Below are positions 46,030-55,344 of a stretch of DNA of 64,000 bases, piece after piece (the first letter of the stretch is position 1; the number at the start of each line of letters is the position of its first letter). Origin of the DNA: Beggiatoa alba B18LD. Lineage in GTDB: Bacteria; Pseudomonadota; Gammaproteobacteria; Beggiatoales; Beggiatoaceae. The notes under the pieces are model-generated. The model worked only from the letters and a program-made list of their open reading frames with translations, was not told the origin of the DNA and did not search any database. Made by a program: the position numbers and the translations under genes. The stretch lies in the NCBI RefSeq assembly GCF_000245015.1, contig NZ_JH600070.1, positions 4,100,780 through 4,164,779 on the forward strand. The letters run 5' to 3'.

Positions 46030-46230
46030 TAACCTGAGTTCGGCGAGATTTTTTAAAAAGACAAGCATTTGTCTGAATCAGAATTAGCAGAATTAACAGG
46101 ATTTAAAACCCTTAAACCAAAAAATTAATGTTTTTAATCCTGCTAATTCTGAAAATTCTGTGAATTCTGATTCAGACAAGCTTCAGACAAGCTGTTGTCT
46201 TTTTAAAAGAATCTCGCCGAACTTAGGTTA
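46030..46230. repeat. Family B element, copy 6
   Basis: Starts TAACCTGAGTTCGGCGAG and ends CTCGCCGAACTTAGGTTA. It carries the nested GTCTGAATCAG…CTGATTCAGAC palindrome with a small internal duplication (CTTCAGACAAGC) near the right end, and no GACCTGCTAGG hairpin. Its right end adjoins the decapitated ORF. Confidence 0.85.
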
Positions 46231-46505
46231 CTAGCGATTATTCAGGTTTTTCGGTAGATATATCAGAAGAAGAATTCTTAGACCCACTGATAGAAGATGC
46301 CATAACTTTTCTTAAAGAAAACGTTGCACAACTAGAAAGGTTACGTGCATCATTTCATATTGATGAGCTTGAATTGCAATTTGGGCTTTCTTGGTTTGAA
46401 AATACGGCATGTTGCTCTGTGTCAATACCTGCATCACTATTGCAACTAACCAGTAAATACAGTATCTCCTTTGAGATAAATATCTATGCTGTGACAACTC
46501 CTTAG
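46227..46505 (+). pseudogene. 5'-truncated gene fragment next to a family B element
   Basis: Open frame without a usable start, beginning immediately at the right end of the repeat and running 92 codons to TAG 46503. The translation reads like a real protein: DYSGFSVDISEEEFLDPLIE, a helix with FLKENVAQLERLRASF, then ELELQFGLSWF and a beta-rich end (CCSVSIPASLL, YSISFEINIYAV). No family is recognised. The 5' part has been removed or displaced, and the IS982/MITE cluster lies on that side. Confidence 0.55.
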
Positions 46506-46540
46506 CCAAGCAAACGTAGGATGGACAATGCCCCCTTACG

Positions 46541-46879
46541 ATGGCTAAGGACAGCCCAGAGTCTTTATATCAACGCTTAATTCAGACAGAGACCGAAGTT
46601 AAAAATCTATTGCAACAAATAGAAACCTTAGACATAACAAAACCGTCTCCCATTACGCTCAAAGAAAGGGATATTGGTTACATCAGCCAGTCGTTAATTG
46701 AACAAATAAAAGATGAGAACCCAGCAAGAGTAAGAGCTGTTTTATCGATGTTTCTGACAGGAATTGAAATTGAAAACGAAACAATTACAGTTTTTTTCAA
46801 GCCAGAATCACTTTTTAATACAAGCGATTGCAAACTGTTTCGTAGTATGTATGGGATAGACGGAGTGTGGCGTCCCTAG
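46541..46879 (+). pseudogene. C-terminal fragment resembling a serine recombinase
   Basis: A 112-codon ORF with a Gln/Glu-rich coiled coil (LYQRLIQTETEVKNLLQQIE) and an end GIEIENETITVFFKPESL that resembles the last strand region of large serine recombinases. The catalytic and zinc-binding regions are absent, so this is at best a remnant. The frame reads into the 3' end of the tRNA-Glu gene on the other strand (overlap 46868–46879), which shows that its natural stop has been lost and that the join lies at the tRNA. Confidence 0.4.
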
Positions 46880-46943
46880 GGGGGTTCGAACCCCCGTTAC
46901 CGCCGTGAAAGGGCGATGTCCTAGGCCGCTAGACGATAGGGAC
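46868..46943 (-). tRNA. tRNA-Glu (TTC anticodon)
   Basis: Minus-strand 76-base gene: GTCCCTA acceptor, D-arm CGTCTAGCGGCCTAGGACAT, anticodon loop CTTTCAC with TTC, T-loop GGTTCGAACCC and encoded CCA (46868–46870). Very close to the E. coli tRNA-Glu pattern. Confidence 0.96.
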
Positions 46944-47029
46944 GTAGTTAAATCTTTAAATCTTATGAAGCGGTCATTTTAACAAATAATAACTAATTTG
47001 TAAACTGCTTCATTTAAAATTTTATTTGA

Positions 47030-47105
<76 letters not shown>

Positions 47106-47244
47106 ATCAACTTGGAAAGCGCATATGATATGCATGTTCTGGTAGGCTGTCAAGCATCCATGCAATTTTTTTTTGAGCATTGTATAATCATCTTAATTAG
47201 TAATATTAAATCAAAGACTAATAACCTAGGTTAGGATATTAAAC

Positions 47245-48273
47245 ATGGTACTGGTTTTAATGCTATTTGCATTCTTCATTGCACTGGGTTTGACTCGACA
47301 ATTTACTCGTCCTGATGCTTTTCTTTATGTCGTTAATATTCCTAATCAGCGGTCTTTGCATACCCGTCCGACTCCGATTACAGGAGGCGTTGCTTTTTTA
47401 TCAGGTTTTGCAGGGGCTATGTTTTTAATGTACTTTTTTTATATGGAAATTCAATCTCATTTGTTATGGATTTATTTAGGGGCTTTATTAATCGCACTGA
47501 TTTCTTTTTTAGATGATTGTTACGAATTATCTGCGCTAAAGCGTCTGATTATTCATATTATTGCGACACTCTTATTGTTATCTCAGGGCGGATATTGGTT
47601 AACTCATTTGTTATTGCCTAATATTGCTTGGCTTTTGCCTGAGGGATTACAGATTGTTTTATCTTTATTTTTTGTAGTGTGGATGATTAATTTATATAAC
47701 TTTATGGATGGAATGGATGGTTTTGCAGGGGGGATGGCAATTATTGGTTTTGGAACATTTGCTATTTTAGGCGGGTTAAAAGGGGATATGGTATTTATGC
47801 TGGTTAATTTGTTATTAATCAGTGCTGTTGCTGGATTTTTAGTATTTAATTTTCCACCCGCTAAAATTTTTATGGGGGATACAGGGTCGTCAACGTTGGG
47901 CTTTTTAGCGGCCGCGTTAAGTTTATGGGGGCAACGGTATGGGATTTTTCCGCTATGGATTGCGGTGTTAATTTTCTCACCGTTTATTGTGGATGCAACA
48001 GTAACTTTATTTAAACGGTTATTGCGCGGGGAAAAAATCTGGCAAGCTCATAAAACACATTATTATCAACGCTTAGTTCAGTTAGGTTGGGGACACAGGC
48101 GCACCGTTTTGGTGGAGTATGGTTTGATGTGTGCGTGCAGTTTGTCGGCGTTGAGCGCGTTGTATTTTTCGCCAATTACTCAATGGATTTTGATAATTAT
48201 GTGGATTGTCTCGTATGTGGGGTTGATGCTTGCAGTCTCTCAACTAGAAGCATCTATTAAAGTCGTTAATTAG
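47245..48273 (+). CDS. WecA/MraY-family undecaprenyl-phosphate sugar-1-phosphate transferase
   Basis: A 342-residue polytopic protein (about ten transmembrane helices) of glycosyltransferase family 4, which attaches a UDP-activated N-acetylhexosamine phosphate to undecaprenyl phosphate and starts surface-polysaccharide synthesis. Motifs: HTRPTPITGGVAF, the Asp pair in ISFLDDCYEL, the catalytic NLYNFMDGMDGFAGG, GDTGSSTLGF and a cytoplasmic histidine loop KTHYYQRLVQLGW. The last resembles the HIHH loop and supports a WecA/WbpL type over MraY. No polysaccharide genes are adjacent. ATG 47245 follows TAGGA. Confidence 0.9.
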   Translation: MVLVLMLFAFFIALGLTRQFTRPDAFLYVVNIPNQRSLHTRPTPITGGVAFLSGFAGAMFLMYFFYMEIQSHLLWIYLGALLIALISFLDDCYELSALKRLIIHIIATLLLLSQGGYWLTHLLLPNIAWLLPEGLQIVLSLFFVVWMINLYNFMDGMDGFAGGMAIIGFGTFAILGGLKGDMVFMLVNLLLISAVAGFLVFNFPPAKIFMGDTGSSTLGFLAAALSLWGQRYGIFPLWIAVLIFSPFIVDATVTLFKRLLRGEKIWQAHKTHYYQRLVQLGWGHRRTVLVEYGLMCACSLSALSALYFSPITQWILIIMWIVSYVGLMLAVSQLEASIKVVN

Positions 48274-48279
48274 ATAGGG

Positions 48280-49053
48280 TTATCCCCGTTTTTCTAACTC
48301 GTCATAGAGTTGGTTAAAAACTTCTGTCATTTTATGGTCTTGGGCGAAGTAAATCAGTGGTTTTGCAACTTGGTGGGATTCTCGCACTTTAACAGAACTG
48401 ATTAAGCGGGTATTTAAAACGGGTTGTCCTTCGCCGATAAGTTCTTCTACTAATTGAGTCGGTAATTTAGCCCGTGGTTGAAATTGGTTGACGATAATGC
48501 CTTCAATCCGTAAACGGTCATTGTGATCTTGTTGAATTTCACGCACATTGTCATTCAGTGCATATAAGGCACGGCGGGAAAAGTCGTCACAGTCAAAAGG
48601 AATTAAACAGCGGTCTGCGGCAATTAGGGCTGATTGTGTGTAAAAGTTTAGGGCTGGAGGGGTATCAATAAATATATGTTCGTATTCTTCAGCTAGTGTT
48701 TTTAACGCATCTCGTAATTTATAAATTTTATGTCGTGCTTCTAGCTTACTTTCTATATCACTGAGATTTGCATTTGAGGGTAAAACGCTCAAATTTTCAT
48801 AATGAGTGGGTTGTATAAATGCATTAATCTTCTTTTCTTGAAAAGTAAATGTCAGTAATTGTTCAAAAAATTGCGTAATTCCCAACGTTTCATTTGTCAA
48901 TGCTTTCCCTAATAAGTAATAACTAGAGTTAGCTTGTGCGTCTAAATCAACGACTAACGTTTTATGCCCGCGTGCGGCACTGATAGCTGCTAAATTGCAG
49001 GTAATTGTTGACTTTCCAACGCCACCTTTTTGATTAAAAATAACTCTTAACAT
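48280..49053 (-). CDS. ParA/Soj-like ATPase
   Basis: A 257-residue deviant Walker A ATPase (KGGVGKST, residues 9–16) with Walker B FIDTPPALN and the LVVDLDAQANSS box. Members partition plasmids, chromosomes or protein clusters. No parB or centromere-like repeats are next to it, so its cargo is unknown; it may be an orphan or part of the accessory zone. It faces the WecA-like gene tail to tail with six bases between them. Confidence 0.88.
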   Translation of the reverse strand: MLRVIFNQKGGVGKSTITCNLAAISAARGHKTLVVDLDAQANSSYYLLGKALTNETLGITQFFEQLLTFTFQEKKINAFIQPTHYENLSVLPSNANLSDIESKLEARHKIYKLRDALKTLAEEYEHIFIDTPPALNFYTQSALIAADRCLIPFDCDDFSRRALYALNDNVREIQQDHNDRLRIEGIIVNQFQPRAKLPTQLVEELIGEGQPVLNTRLISSVKVRESHQVAKPLIYFAQDHKMTEVFNQLYDELEKRG

Positions 49054-49152
49054 GCTCCTAATCTCCTTTGTTCATTTTTTAGTATGCCAATAGCATAACT
49101 TACCTTGTTATCCATTGCATATGCTTTGCTGAGTTTACTTTGAGTTAGAAAA

Positions 49153-49229
49153 TATAGTAAACGTACCACAAAGCGATTTAAATTTAGGACTGCCAGTCCT
49201 TCGCACTATTTTATAGTGCGTTTACTATA
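49153..49229. repeat. Family A inverted-repeat element, short form
   Basis: 77 bases, TATAGTAAACGTACCACAAAG to GTGCGTTTACTATA, with GGACTGCCAGTCC in the centre. Its right TA (49228–49229) is shared with the left end of the IS630 remnant, so it inserted exactly at that element's border or vice versa. Confidence 0.88.
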
Positions 49230-49552
49230 TAGCAAACGAATTATAAAAAGATTAAATAGAGTTCAATAAAAAGAGCGCATCAATAACGGGTTGCGCGTTC
49301 ATAATGGTAAGCATCGGGATATAACGCAACATCTTGTTTTAGGGCTTCCATGTCTATTTTAGTTGGTCTGTTACGTGTCCCTTTGGCTTCCAATACTTTG
49401 CTCCACCTGACGACGCTCGCGATGGCTATTTGAAAGCGTTTTGCTACCGCTGCTATGGTAAGATGTTCTTCTTGTTTCACTTTTAAGACTTTCTTACGGA
49501 AATCTATTGAATAGGTCATTTTTTATTCTCTTTTTAAAATACGGTTGCTATA
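49228..49552 (-). mobile_element. Deleted IS630-type element
   Basis: A 325-base element whose left end TATAGCAAACGAATTATAAA and right end (complement TATAGCAACCGTATTTTAAA) are inverted repeats starting with TA, the target of IS630/Tc1 elements. It encodes only the N-terminal part of a transposase; the catalytic part is missing. Its ends match those of family A. Confidence 0.8.
49280..49519 (-). pseudogene. IS630-type transposase N-terminal fragment
   Basis: A 79-residue ORF with the helix-turn-helix of IS630 transposases: YSIDFRKKVLKVKQEEHLTI, then AAVAKRFQIAIASVVRWSK and a KIDMEALKQDV linker, ending YHYERATRY. In complete elements a DDE domain follows; it is absent here. The truncated protein could still bind the ends of its own element and of family A copies, which would make it a possible repressor, but this is speculation. 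Confidence 0.8.
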
Positions 49553-49560
49553 TTTTCCCG

Positions 49561-49594
49561 AAAAAAAACCCGACAATAACCTTGTCGGGTTTTT
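49561..49594 (-). terminator. Terminator of the secDF operon
   Basis: AAAAACCCGACAA (49564–49576) pairs with TTGTCGGGTTTTT (49582–49594), loop of five, flanked by A-runs that read as T on the minus strand. It follows secF by 44 bases. Confidence 0.92.
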
Positions 49595-49637
49595 AGTCTG
49601 TCTAAAGAGTCTGATTATTGAATACCCTCATCATGTA

Positions 49638-50582
49638 TTAAGGCATTTTATCGAACTCTTCACCCTCTTTCTTCACAGGCATTAAGTCTGTTTTACTAAT
49701 GCCTAGCATCAATGCAACCGCACTGGCGATATAGATAGAGGAGTATGTTCCAATTAATATCCCAATAATCAATGCTAAAGCAAAGTTGTGGATTAAGCTA
49801 CCGCCAAAGAAAAACAGAATAACAACCACAATTAATGTTGTTGCCGCTGTCATAATGGTACGGCTTAAAGTTTGGTTGACAGAGATATTCATTACCTCTT
49901 GTGCCGTGGTTTTACGCAGTTTGATAAAATTATCGCGAATACGGTCAAACACAACGATAGTATCGTTAATGGAATAACCAATAACCGCTAAGATAGCTGC
50001 TAAGACGGTTAAATCAAACTCTAGTTGGAAAAGCGCGAAAATCCCAAAAATTAAGATGGGGTCATGCAGTAAGGATAAGATTGCACCGATTGCAAATCGC
50101 CATTCGAAACGGAGGGCAATGTAAATCAACATGCAAAGCATGGTGATTAAAATGGATAGTAAACCCGCTTCGATTAATTCTCCGCCCACTTGAGGACCAA
50201 CAAACTCTACCCGTCGCAGTTCTACATTCGCGTTATCCTTTTTGAGGATATCGAGAATATTGGCACTTAGGTTTTTATTGTCGGTTTCTGCATGGATGCC
50301 TAAGCGAATCAGTACATCTTTGGTTGTGCCAAAGTGTTGCACAACAGCATCAGGATAATTGTTGTTATGTAGCTGATTACGCACGGTAGAAAGTTCTACC
50401 GCTTCTTTATACTCTACTTGTATCAGTGTTCCCCCCGTGAAGTCTAAACCAAAGTTTAAACCACGAATCGCAATGGCAAGCAATGAAACAATGATAATGG
50501 TTGCAGAGATGATTAAAGCAACACGACGTTTTTTATCGCTTAAAAAATCAAAATTGTAGTCAAATCTATTCAGTGAACGCAT
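49638..50582 (-). CDS. secF: Protein translocase subunit SecF
   Basis: A 314-residue membrane partner of SecD that uses the proton gradient to help pull proteins through SecYEG. It has one N-terminal helix, a periplasmic domain with GLNFGLDFTGGTLIQVEY, and five C-terminal helices with AVIGYSINDTIVVFDRIRDN and the conserved NQTLSRTIMTAATT. Normal length. It follows secD by 17 bases and is the last gene of the operon. Confidence 0.97.
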   Translation of the reverse strand: MRSLNRFDYNFDFLSDKKRRVALIISATIIIVSLLAIAIRGLNFGLDFTGGTLIQVEYKEAVELSTVRNQLHNNNYPDAVVQHFGTTKDVLIRLGIHAETDNKNLSANILDILKKDNANVELRRVEFVGPQVGGELIEAGLLSILITMLCMLIYIALRFEWRFAIGAILSLLHDPILIFGIFALFQLEFDLTVLAAILAVIGYSINDTIVVFDRIRDNFIKLRKTTAQEVMNISVNQTLSRTIMTAATTLIVVVILFFFGGSLIHNFALALIIGILIGTYSSIYIASAVALMLGISKTDLMPVKKEGEEFDKMP

Positions 50583-50599
50583 ATGAATTCCTTCACGTT

Positions 50600-52465
50600 T
50601 TACACAGGCAACTTGCTGAGTTTTTTGCCACCGTAGAAGTGGTTGATAATCGCACGACTAACCATGATGGCGGTAAACATGGAGGTTAGAATGCCTAAAC
50701 AGAGAACGACGGCAAAACCTTTAATCGGTCCTGTCCCAAAACCAAAGAGGACAACACCCGCAATAAGGGTGGTAATGTTAGAGTCGGCAATGGTAGAAAA
50801 TGCTTTGTCAAAGCCTGAGTGAATACTGGCTTGTGGTGTATTGCCATTGTGTATTTCTTCGCGGATTCTTTCGTAAATTAATACGTTAGCATCAACTGCC
50901 ATCCCTAAAGTTAAAACAATCCCCGCCATCCCCGGTAGGGTCAGCGTTGCTTGAATTAAGGAGAGTAGGGCTATGAGTAGAATCACATTAGTGAATAAGG
51001 AGACATTTGCGACTAAGCCAAAAATGTGATAACGCCAGACCATGAAAATCAGCACACCAATAAAGGCGATGGTGATAGACCAGAAACCTTGTGAGATATT
51101 TTCTTGCCCAAGGCTAGGGCCAACAGTGCGTTCTTCGACAATTTCCATCGGGGCTTTTAACGCGCCTGCACGGAGTAATAGGGCGAGGTTATGCGCTTCG
51201 CTGGTGTTTAAGCCCGTAATTTGGAAACTTTTACCAAAGGCTTCTTGAATCGTGGCAACGTTAATGACTTCTTCTACTTTGCGACGGGTTTTAATTTCTT
51301 GTCCGTCTGCCCCTTTGATGCTGTCTGTTTTATATTCGATAAATACAACCGCCATCGGTTTGCCAACGTTTTCGCGGGTGGTTTCGAACATACGGTCTGC
51401 CCCTTTGCCATTTAAGCGCACGCTAGCTGCAGGACTGCCTGTGCGTTGGTCTATGGTCGCTGACGCGCCGCTGATTTGGTCTCCTGTGACGATAACGTTA
51501 CGTTTTAACAGAATCGGTGAACCATCACGGCGTTGATACAGACGGGCATTTAAGGGAATTTTGTTGGAACGTTCTGCTTCTGCCCATTCGCTGGGGTCAC
51601 CTTCAACTAAGCGGAATTCTAAAGTTGCAGTCGCGCCTAGAATTTCTTTTGCTCGCGCAGTGTCTTGCACACCAGGTAATTGTACAACAATCCGTTCTGT
51701 GCCTTGTTGTTGAATCACGGGTTCTGCAACCCCTAATTCATTAATCCGATTGCGTAAGGTGGTGATATTTTGCTCAAGTGCGGTCGATTGGCGGTTTTTA
51801 ATCGCTTCTTCGGTAAATTTCAACGTTAGACCAAAGCTATCAACGGTATTTTTTTCTGCAATGCTAAAGTCGGTATATTCTTTTTTCAGTAATGCATCGG
51901 CTTTGTCACGGGTTTCTGCATCGCTAAATGTCACAACAATGCCACCCATGGCTTCACGATTAAGGGATTGATAGCGCATTTTTTCGTTACGGAATAGGGT
52001 ACGCATATCATTAATCGTGGTTTCTTCATCTTGTTGAATAGCGGCTTTCATGTCCACTTGCATGAGAAAATGCACGCCACCACGCAAATCTAAGCCTAAA
52101 TACATGGGTTTCGCGCCTAATGCGGATAGCCATGACGGGGTTGCGGGGGCAAGATTTTGAGCAACAACATAGCCTTTCATTGCATCCGTTAAGATGGAAT
52201 AGGCTTTTAATTGGGTATCAGTGTCTGCTAGGCGAACAAGAATGCGTTCGGGACTGAGTTCGATACTGTCATAGTTGATGTTTGCGCCTTTAAGGGCTGT
52301 TTCAACAGTTTGCTTGACTGAGTCGTCTAGTGTGACATTACGGGCGTAAGGGGGAGATATTTGAACAGCGGGGTCTTCGCCAAAGAGATTAGGCAATGCA
52401 AATAAACTCCCGATGAAAATCACTACGCCAATTAGAATATATTTCCAAAGTGGGTATTGGTTCAT
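50600..52465 (-). CDS. secD: Protein translocase subunit SecD
   Basis: 621 residues, close to E. coli SecD (615). It has an N-terminal transmembrane helix (about 9–27), the periplasmic P1 domain beginning with LGLDLRGGVHFLMQVD, a head region, and six C-terminal helices with LGMAVDANVLIYERIREE (the conserved DxxxxYER relay) and the ADSNITTLIAGVVL motif. It works with SecF and YajC at the Sec translocon. It lies 38 bases after yajC. Confidence 0.97.
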   Translation of the reverse strand: MNQYPLWKYILIGVVIFIGSLFALPNLFGEDPAVQISPPYARNVTLDDSVKQTVETALKGANINYDSIELSPERILVRLADTDTQLKAYSILTDAMKGYVVAQNLAPATPSWLSALGAKPMYLGLDLRGGVHFLMQVDMKAAIQQDEETTINDMRTLFRNEKMRYQSLNREAMGGIVVTFSDAETRDKADALLKKEYTDFSIAEKNTVDSFGLTLKFTEEAIKNRQSTALEQNITTLRNRINELGVAEPVIQQQGTERIVVQLPGVQDTARAKEILGATATLEFRLVEGDPSEWAEAERSNKIPLNARLYQRRDGSPILLKRNVIVTGDQISGASATIDQRTGSPAASVRLNGKGADRMFETTRENVGKPMAVVFIEYKTDSIKGADGQEIKTRRKVEEVINVATIQEAFGKSFQITGLNTSEAHNLALLLRAGALKAPMEIVEERTVGPSLGQENISQGFWSITIAFIGVLIFMVWRYHIFGLVANVSLFTNVILLIALLSLIQATLTLPGMAGIVLTLGMAVDANVLIYERIREEIHNGNTPQASIHSGFDKAFSTIADSNITTLIAGVVLFGFGTGPIKGFAVVLCLGILTSMFTAIMVSRAIINHFYGGKKLSKLPV

Positions 52466-52503
52466 TCGGATTCTTTAAAACAGTGAGTTGTAATAAGGGA
52501 AAT

Positions 52504-52833
52504 TTATAAGGCTTTAATCGTGCCTTTGGGCATAACAGCAGCAACCGCTTGGCGTTGAATCTTTACTTCAATATTGGGTGCAACTTCAACGGCAATAAAA
52601 TTGTCGCCTAAGTTTGTCACTTTACCGAGTAAACCGCCTTGGGTGACAATTTCATCACCTTTTGCTAAGGAATCTACCATTTTTTTATGTTCTTTCACCC
52701 GCTTAGTTTGCGGACGAATTAACAAGAAGTAAAACACGACAAATAAAATTACTAAAGGAATCAGGCTTGCAAATCCACCACCCGCAGAGGCGGCAGCCCC
52801 TTCAGCCCATGCATTTTGAATTAGAAAATCCAT
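52504..52833 (-). CDS. yajC: Sec translocon accessory protein YajC
   Basis: A 109-residue single-span membrane protein (helix about 22–40, LIPLVILFVVFYFLLIRPQ) with the family motif RPQTKRVKEHKKMVDSLAKG followed by a small soluble domain (GDEIVTQGGLLGKV). First gene of yajC-secD-secF. The usual upstream genes tgt and queA are not present; instead a SHOCT-domain protein gene lies upstream behind a terminator. Confidence 0.96.
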   Translation of the reverse strand: MDFLIQNAWAEGAAASAGGGFASLIPLVILFVVFYFLLIRPQTKRVKEHKKMVDSLAKGDEIVTQGGLLGKVTNLGDNFIAVEVAPNIEVKIQRQAVAAVMPKGTIKAL

Positions 52834-52949
52834 TGTATTACCTCATAATAGCAAAATAACTCAAATCATATAGTATGCCATATTCATGGCTGTTTCGGAT
52901 CAGAAACATTGTTGCTTGTCACCTATGTCAATGTGACAGGTAACATAGA

Positions 52950-52989
52950 AAAAAAGCCTAGTGAGTTTAAACTCTCCACTAGACTTTTT
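52950..52989 (-). terminator. Terminator between the SHOCT-domain gene and yajC
   Basis: AAAAAGCCTAGTGAGTTT pairs with AAACTCTCCACTAGACTTTT (52951–52989) with small imperfections; on the minus strand it ends with a T-tract. A second small hairpin (TGTCAC…GTGACA) lies just beyond. Confidence 0.8.
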
Positions 52990-53019
52990 AATATAAAATA
53001 AAAGGTTATCTGTTTAAAA

Positions 53020-54030
53020 TTAGAGTGAATCTAAAATTTGCTTGCGTTTTTGTTGGTATTCCGCTTCGGTAATTAAATTTTTTTCACGGAGGGATTTTAA
53101 GGTTAATAAGCGTTCTTCTACGCTGGTTGCAGTCGCTGTCGGACTTGTTGAGGAAACAACAGGCGGGGTTTGTTTAAGCGTTTTAACTTCTTGTTGTAAT
53201 TTAGAAACAGCTTGTTTTAGTTCTTGGGTTTCTGCGGGAGGCGTTGTTGTTGCTTTAAGCATTGCGGGGGATTGTGCCGTTGTATTGGGGGATTGTCTTA
53301 AAGTTTGCACTTCCGCCTTTAGTTGTGAAACTTCTTCGGTTAAACGAGCGGTTTCCGCGCTGACTTTTTGGGTTTCGCCTGCGAGTTTTTCGGGCATTTC
53401 ACGACTTAAAGCGCGTTGTTGTGCGGCTTGAACAAAGGCATCCACCGCAATGCTAATTTGAGCCTGTTGCACGGTTAGCCCTGTTTGTGGAACGATTTTC
53501 CACGTTGTCGCGGTATTTTTGTAGCGACTGCCTGCAATAAAGGGGTGTAAACGGCGGTCTTGGCTGTAATCAATTTCAGCATGTAAGTCGCCAAAAACAA
53601 GCTGTAACGCACCTGCTTGGTAAAAAATGCGTCCTGTGGTTACTCGATTTTCATTGCTGATTAAGCCACGATGCATACCAATAATGGCAAAAGTGACATC
53701 TTCCGCAGGGGTCGCACGGCTTAAGCCTGTTGCTATGGCAGGGCTAAGAATGTCTAATTCACGGTCTTCAAATATGGGAATTGTGGTTTTATCGCGTTCT
53801 ACTTGTAGCGGGGCTAAAATCGCGCGAATACGGTCTGTTGTAAATTCAGCGGGATGCTGATTTGCACTTGCGCCTTCATTGGGAGCAAGACGGACATATT
53901 GTTCATCTTTGAATCGCCATAGATAACTATTATCTGCTTCGTTAAAGAGGCTGAATGCGGAAGCGGTGAAGCTGGAAAAGCTGAGGGTCAGAATAGTGAT
54001 AAGCGTGATAAAAGAGTTAACGGCTCGCAT
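53020..54030 (-). CDS. Exported protein with coiled coil and SHOCT domain
   Basis: A 336-residue protein with a signal peptide (about residues 1–25, SFTASA). A ~170-residue folded N-terminal part (FRIDxxx-type mixed alpha/beta, no family recognised) is followed by a coiled coil (about 200–290) with two similar LKxEVxTLxQ(S/T)P repeats, and a C-terminal SHOCT motif (VEERLLTLKSLREKNLITEA, then EYQQKRKQIL), usually an oligomerisation module. It may act on the cell surface or in the periplasm. It is 117 bases downstream of the porin gene on the same strand; a nine-base dyad lies in the gap. Confidence 0.7.
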   Translation of the reverse strand: MRAVNSFITLITILTLSFSSFTASAFSLFNEADNSYLWRFKDEQYVRLAPNEGASANQHPAEFTTDRIRAILAPLQVERDKTTIPIFEDRELDILSPAIATGLSRATPAEDVTFAIIGMHRGLISNENRVTTGRIFYQAGALQLVFGDLHAEIDYSQDRRLHPFIAGSRYKNTATTWKIVPQTGLTVQQAQISIAVDAFVQAAQQRALSREMPEKLAGETQKVSAETARLTEEVSQLKAEVQTLRQSPNTTAQSPAMLKATTTPPAETQELKQAVSKLQQEVKTLKQTPPVVSSTSPTATATSVEERLLTLKSLREKNLITEAEYQQKRKQILDSL

Positions 54031-54147
54031 GGCTTTGGGTCTTTGGTAGATGGATGAAAAAACGAGAGGTTATTGTAATATAGACAATCAATGTATGTTG
54101 CTGTTGTCCACGCATTAATTGTCTATGCCTCTCTATTTAGCAACAGT

Positions 54148-55344
54148 TTACCAAAGGAAGAAAGCCCCGACACTGATGACATCAGCAGATTGGTCGCTCC
54201 CTTCGCCATACCATTCATTATCAGCACGGGTGTATTCAGTGACGACTTTTAACCATTTGTTGACATCATGATAAACGCCGACAGTGGTGGAGCTTTGTTT
54301 AGAAATATGACGAACGCCTGATAATCTATCCGCATCGGTTTCATCGGCGTTGCTTTCACCATAGTTTAGGGCGAGTTTAGTCGAATTCATGGTGTAAGCC
54401 GCTTGCACAATAAAGCCGTCGTTATCGCGTTCTTCGCCTGCGCTGTCTAATGAATCGCTATCTAGCATTAAGGTAGAGCCTAAGGCTTGCCCCGTATAAC
54501 CAGAGGCTAAGAATTCAAAGCCGTTATCCATTGCAAACTGTGCGCCGATAGCAATCCCGCGAGCACTGACATCACCGCCTGTAGTAAAGCTGGCTTCTTG
54601 CCATAAACCGCTTAACCAAGCCTGTACTTTATTCGTGCCAAAAGTAGAAGCATAGGATAATTCCCCTTCAAAAGCAGGCATATCGGTTTCTGTTGCGGCA
54701 ACATCGCCTTTAATTTGGCTGGGGTCAACGATAGAACCTGAAAATTGCAACCCGCTCATATTAGGAGTGGTATAACGCATTTGGGCGTTAAAGTTAGAAT
54801 AGATATAGCCGTAACCAATCCGACCTAATGTTGTACCGCCACCATTTACGCCACCTTGTACCCCAACACCGTATAAGGTCATGTCCGTTAATAAGTTTTT
54901 CGCTTGAAACAGATTTAATGCACGACCAACTAAAACCTCCCCGAAATTGCCTTCAACACGGAAAAAGGCTTCCCGTAAGTCAATTTGTGAGCCAAATTGG
55001 TTTTTTGTGCCAGCGTTTTGAATTTGCGGGTATAAACCGATACGGGCATTACCACGAATGCCATCAATCATGGGGGAACGGATGTTAAAACCTAATACAG
55101 CAGGTAATAAACCTGTACGGACACGGGTAGAATCTTCGCCTGAAATATTCCCACCTGCGGTATTTTCGGGCACAGCGTCCGAGCTTTCATTAACTAAGAA
55201 ACCGTTAATACTACCGTCTGTGCTAAATTCCCACCCATTATTACCCCCTAAGGCAATTTCTGCATGGCTAATAGGGGCTAATGCTAATAAACAGGAAACA
55301 GTAACAACGCGCAAGCCAATAGTATTTAATTGATTGTTTTTCAT
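54148..55344 (-). CDS. Outer-membrane porin
   Basis: A 398-residue Gram-negative porin. It has a signal peptide (about 1–28, ending ISHA), then alternating beta-strand sequence with typical porin features: NGWEFSTDGSINGFLV at the mature start, a FRVEGNFGEVLVGRALNLFQ strand pair, a long loop with many Gly/Asp, and a C-terminal aromatic residue (Trp, ending VGAFFLW). The 459-base upstream region and lack of close neighbours suggest separate regulation. Confidence 0.88.
   Translation of the reverse strand: MKNNQLNTIGLRVVTVSCLLALAPISHAEIALGGNNGWEFSTDGSINGFLVNESSDAVPENTAGGNISGEDSTRVRTGLLPAVLGFNIRSPMIDGIRGNARIGLYPQIQNAGTKNQFGSQIDLREAFFRVEGNFGEVLVGRALNLFQAKNLLTDMTLYGVGVQGGVNGGGTTLGRIGYGYIYSNFNAQMRYTTPNMSGLQFSGSIVDPSQIKGDVAATETDMPAFEGELSYASTFGTNKVQAWLSGLWQEASFTTGGDVSARGIAIGAQFAMDNGFEFLASGYTGQALGSTLMLDSDSLDSAGEERDNDGFIVQAAYTMNSTKLALNYGESNADETDADRLSGVRHISKQSSTTVGVYHDVNKWLKVVTEYTRADNEWYGEGSDQSADVISVGAFFLW

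Noticed and set aside
48280-49053. Plasmid-type parAB partition locus
   Set aside because: Only a ParA-like gene is present; no parB or iterated centromere sites adjoin it.
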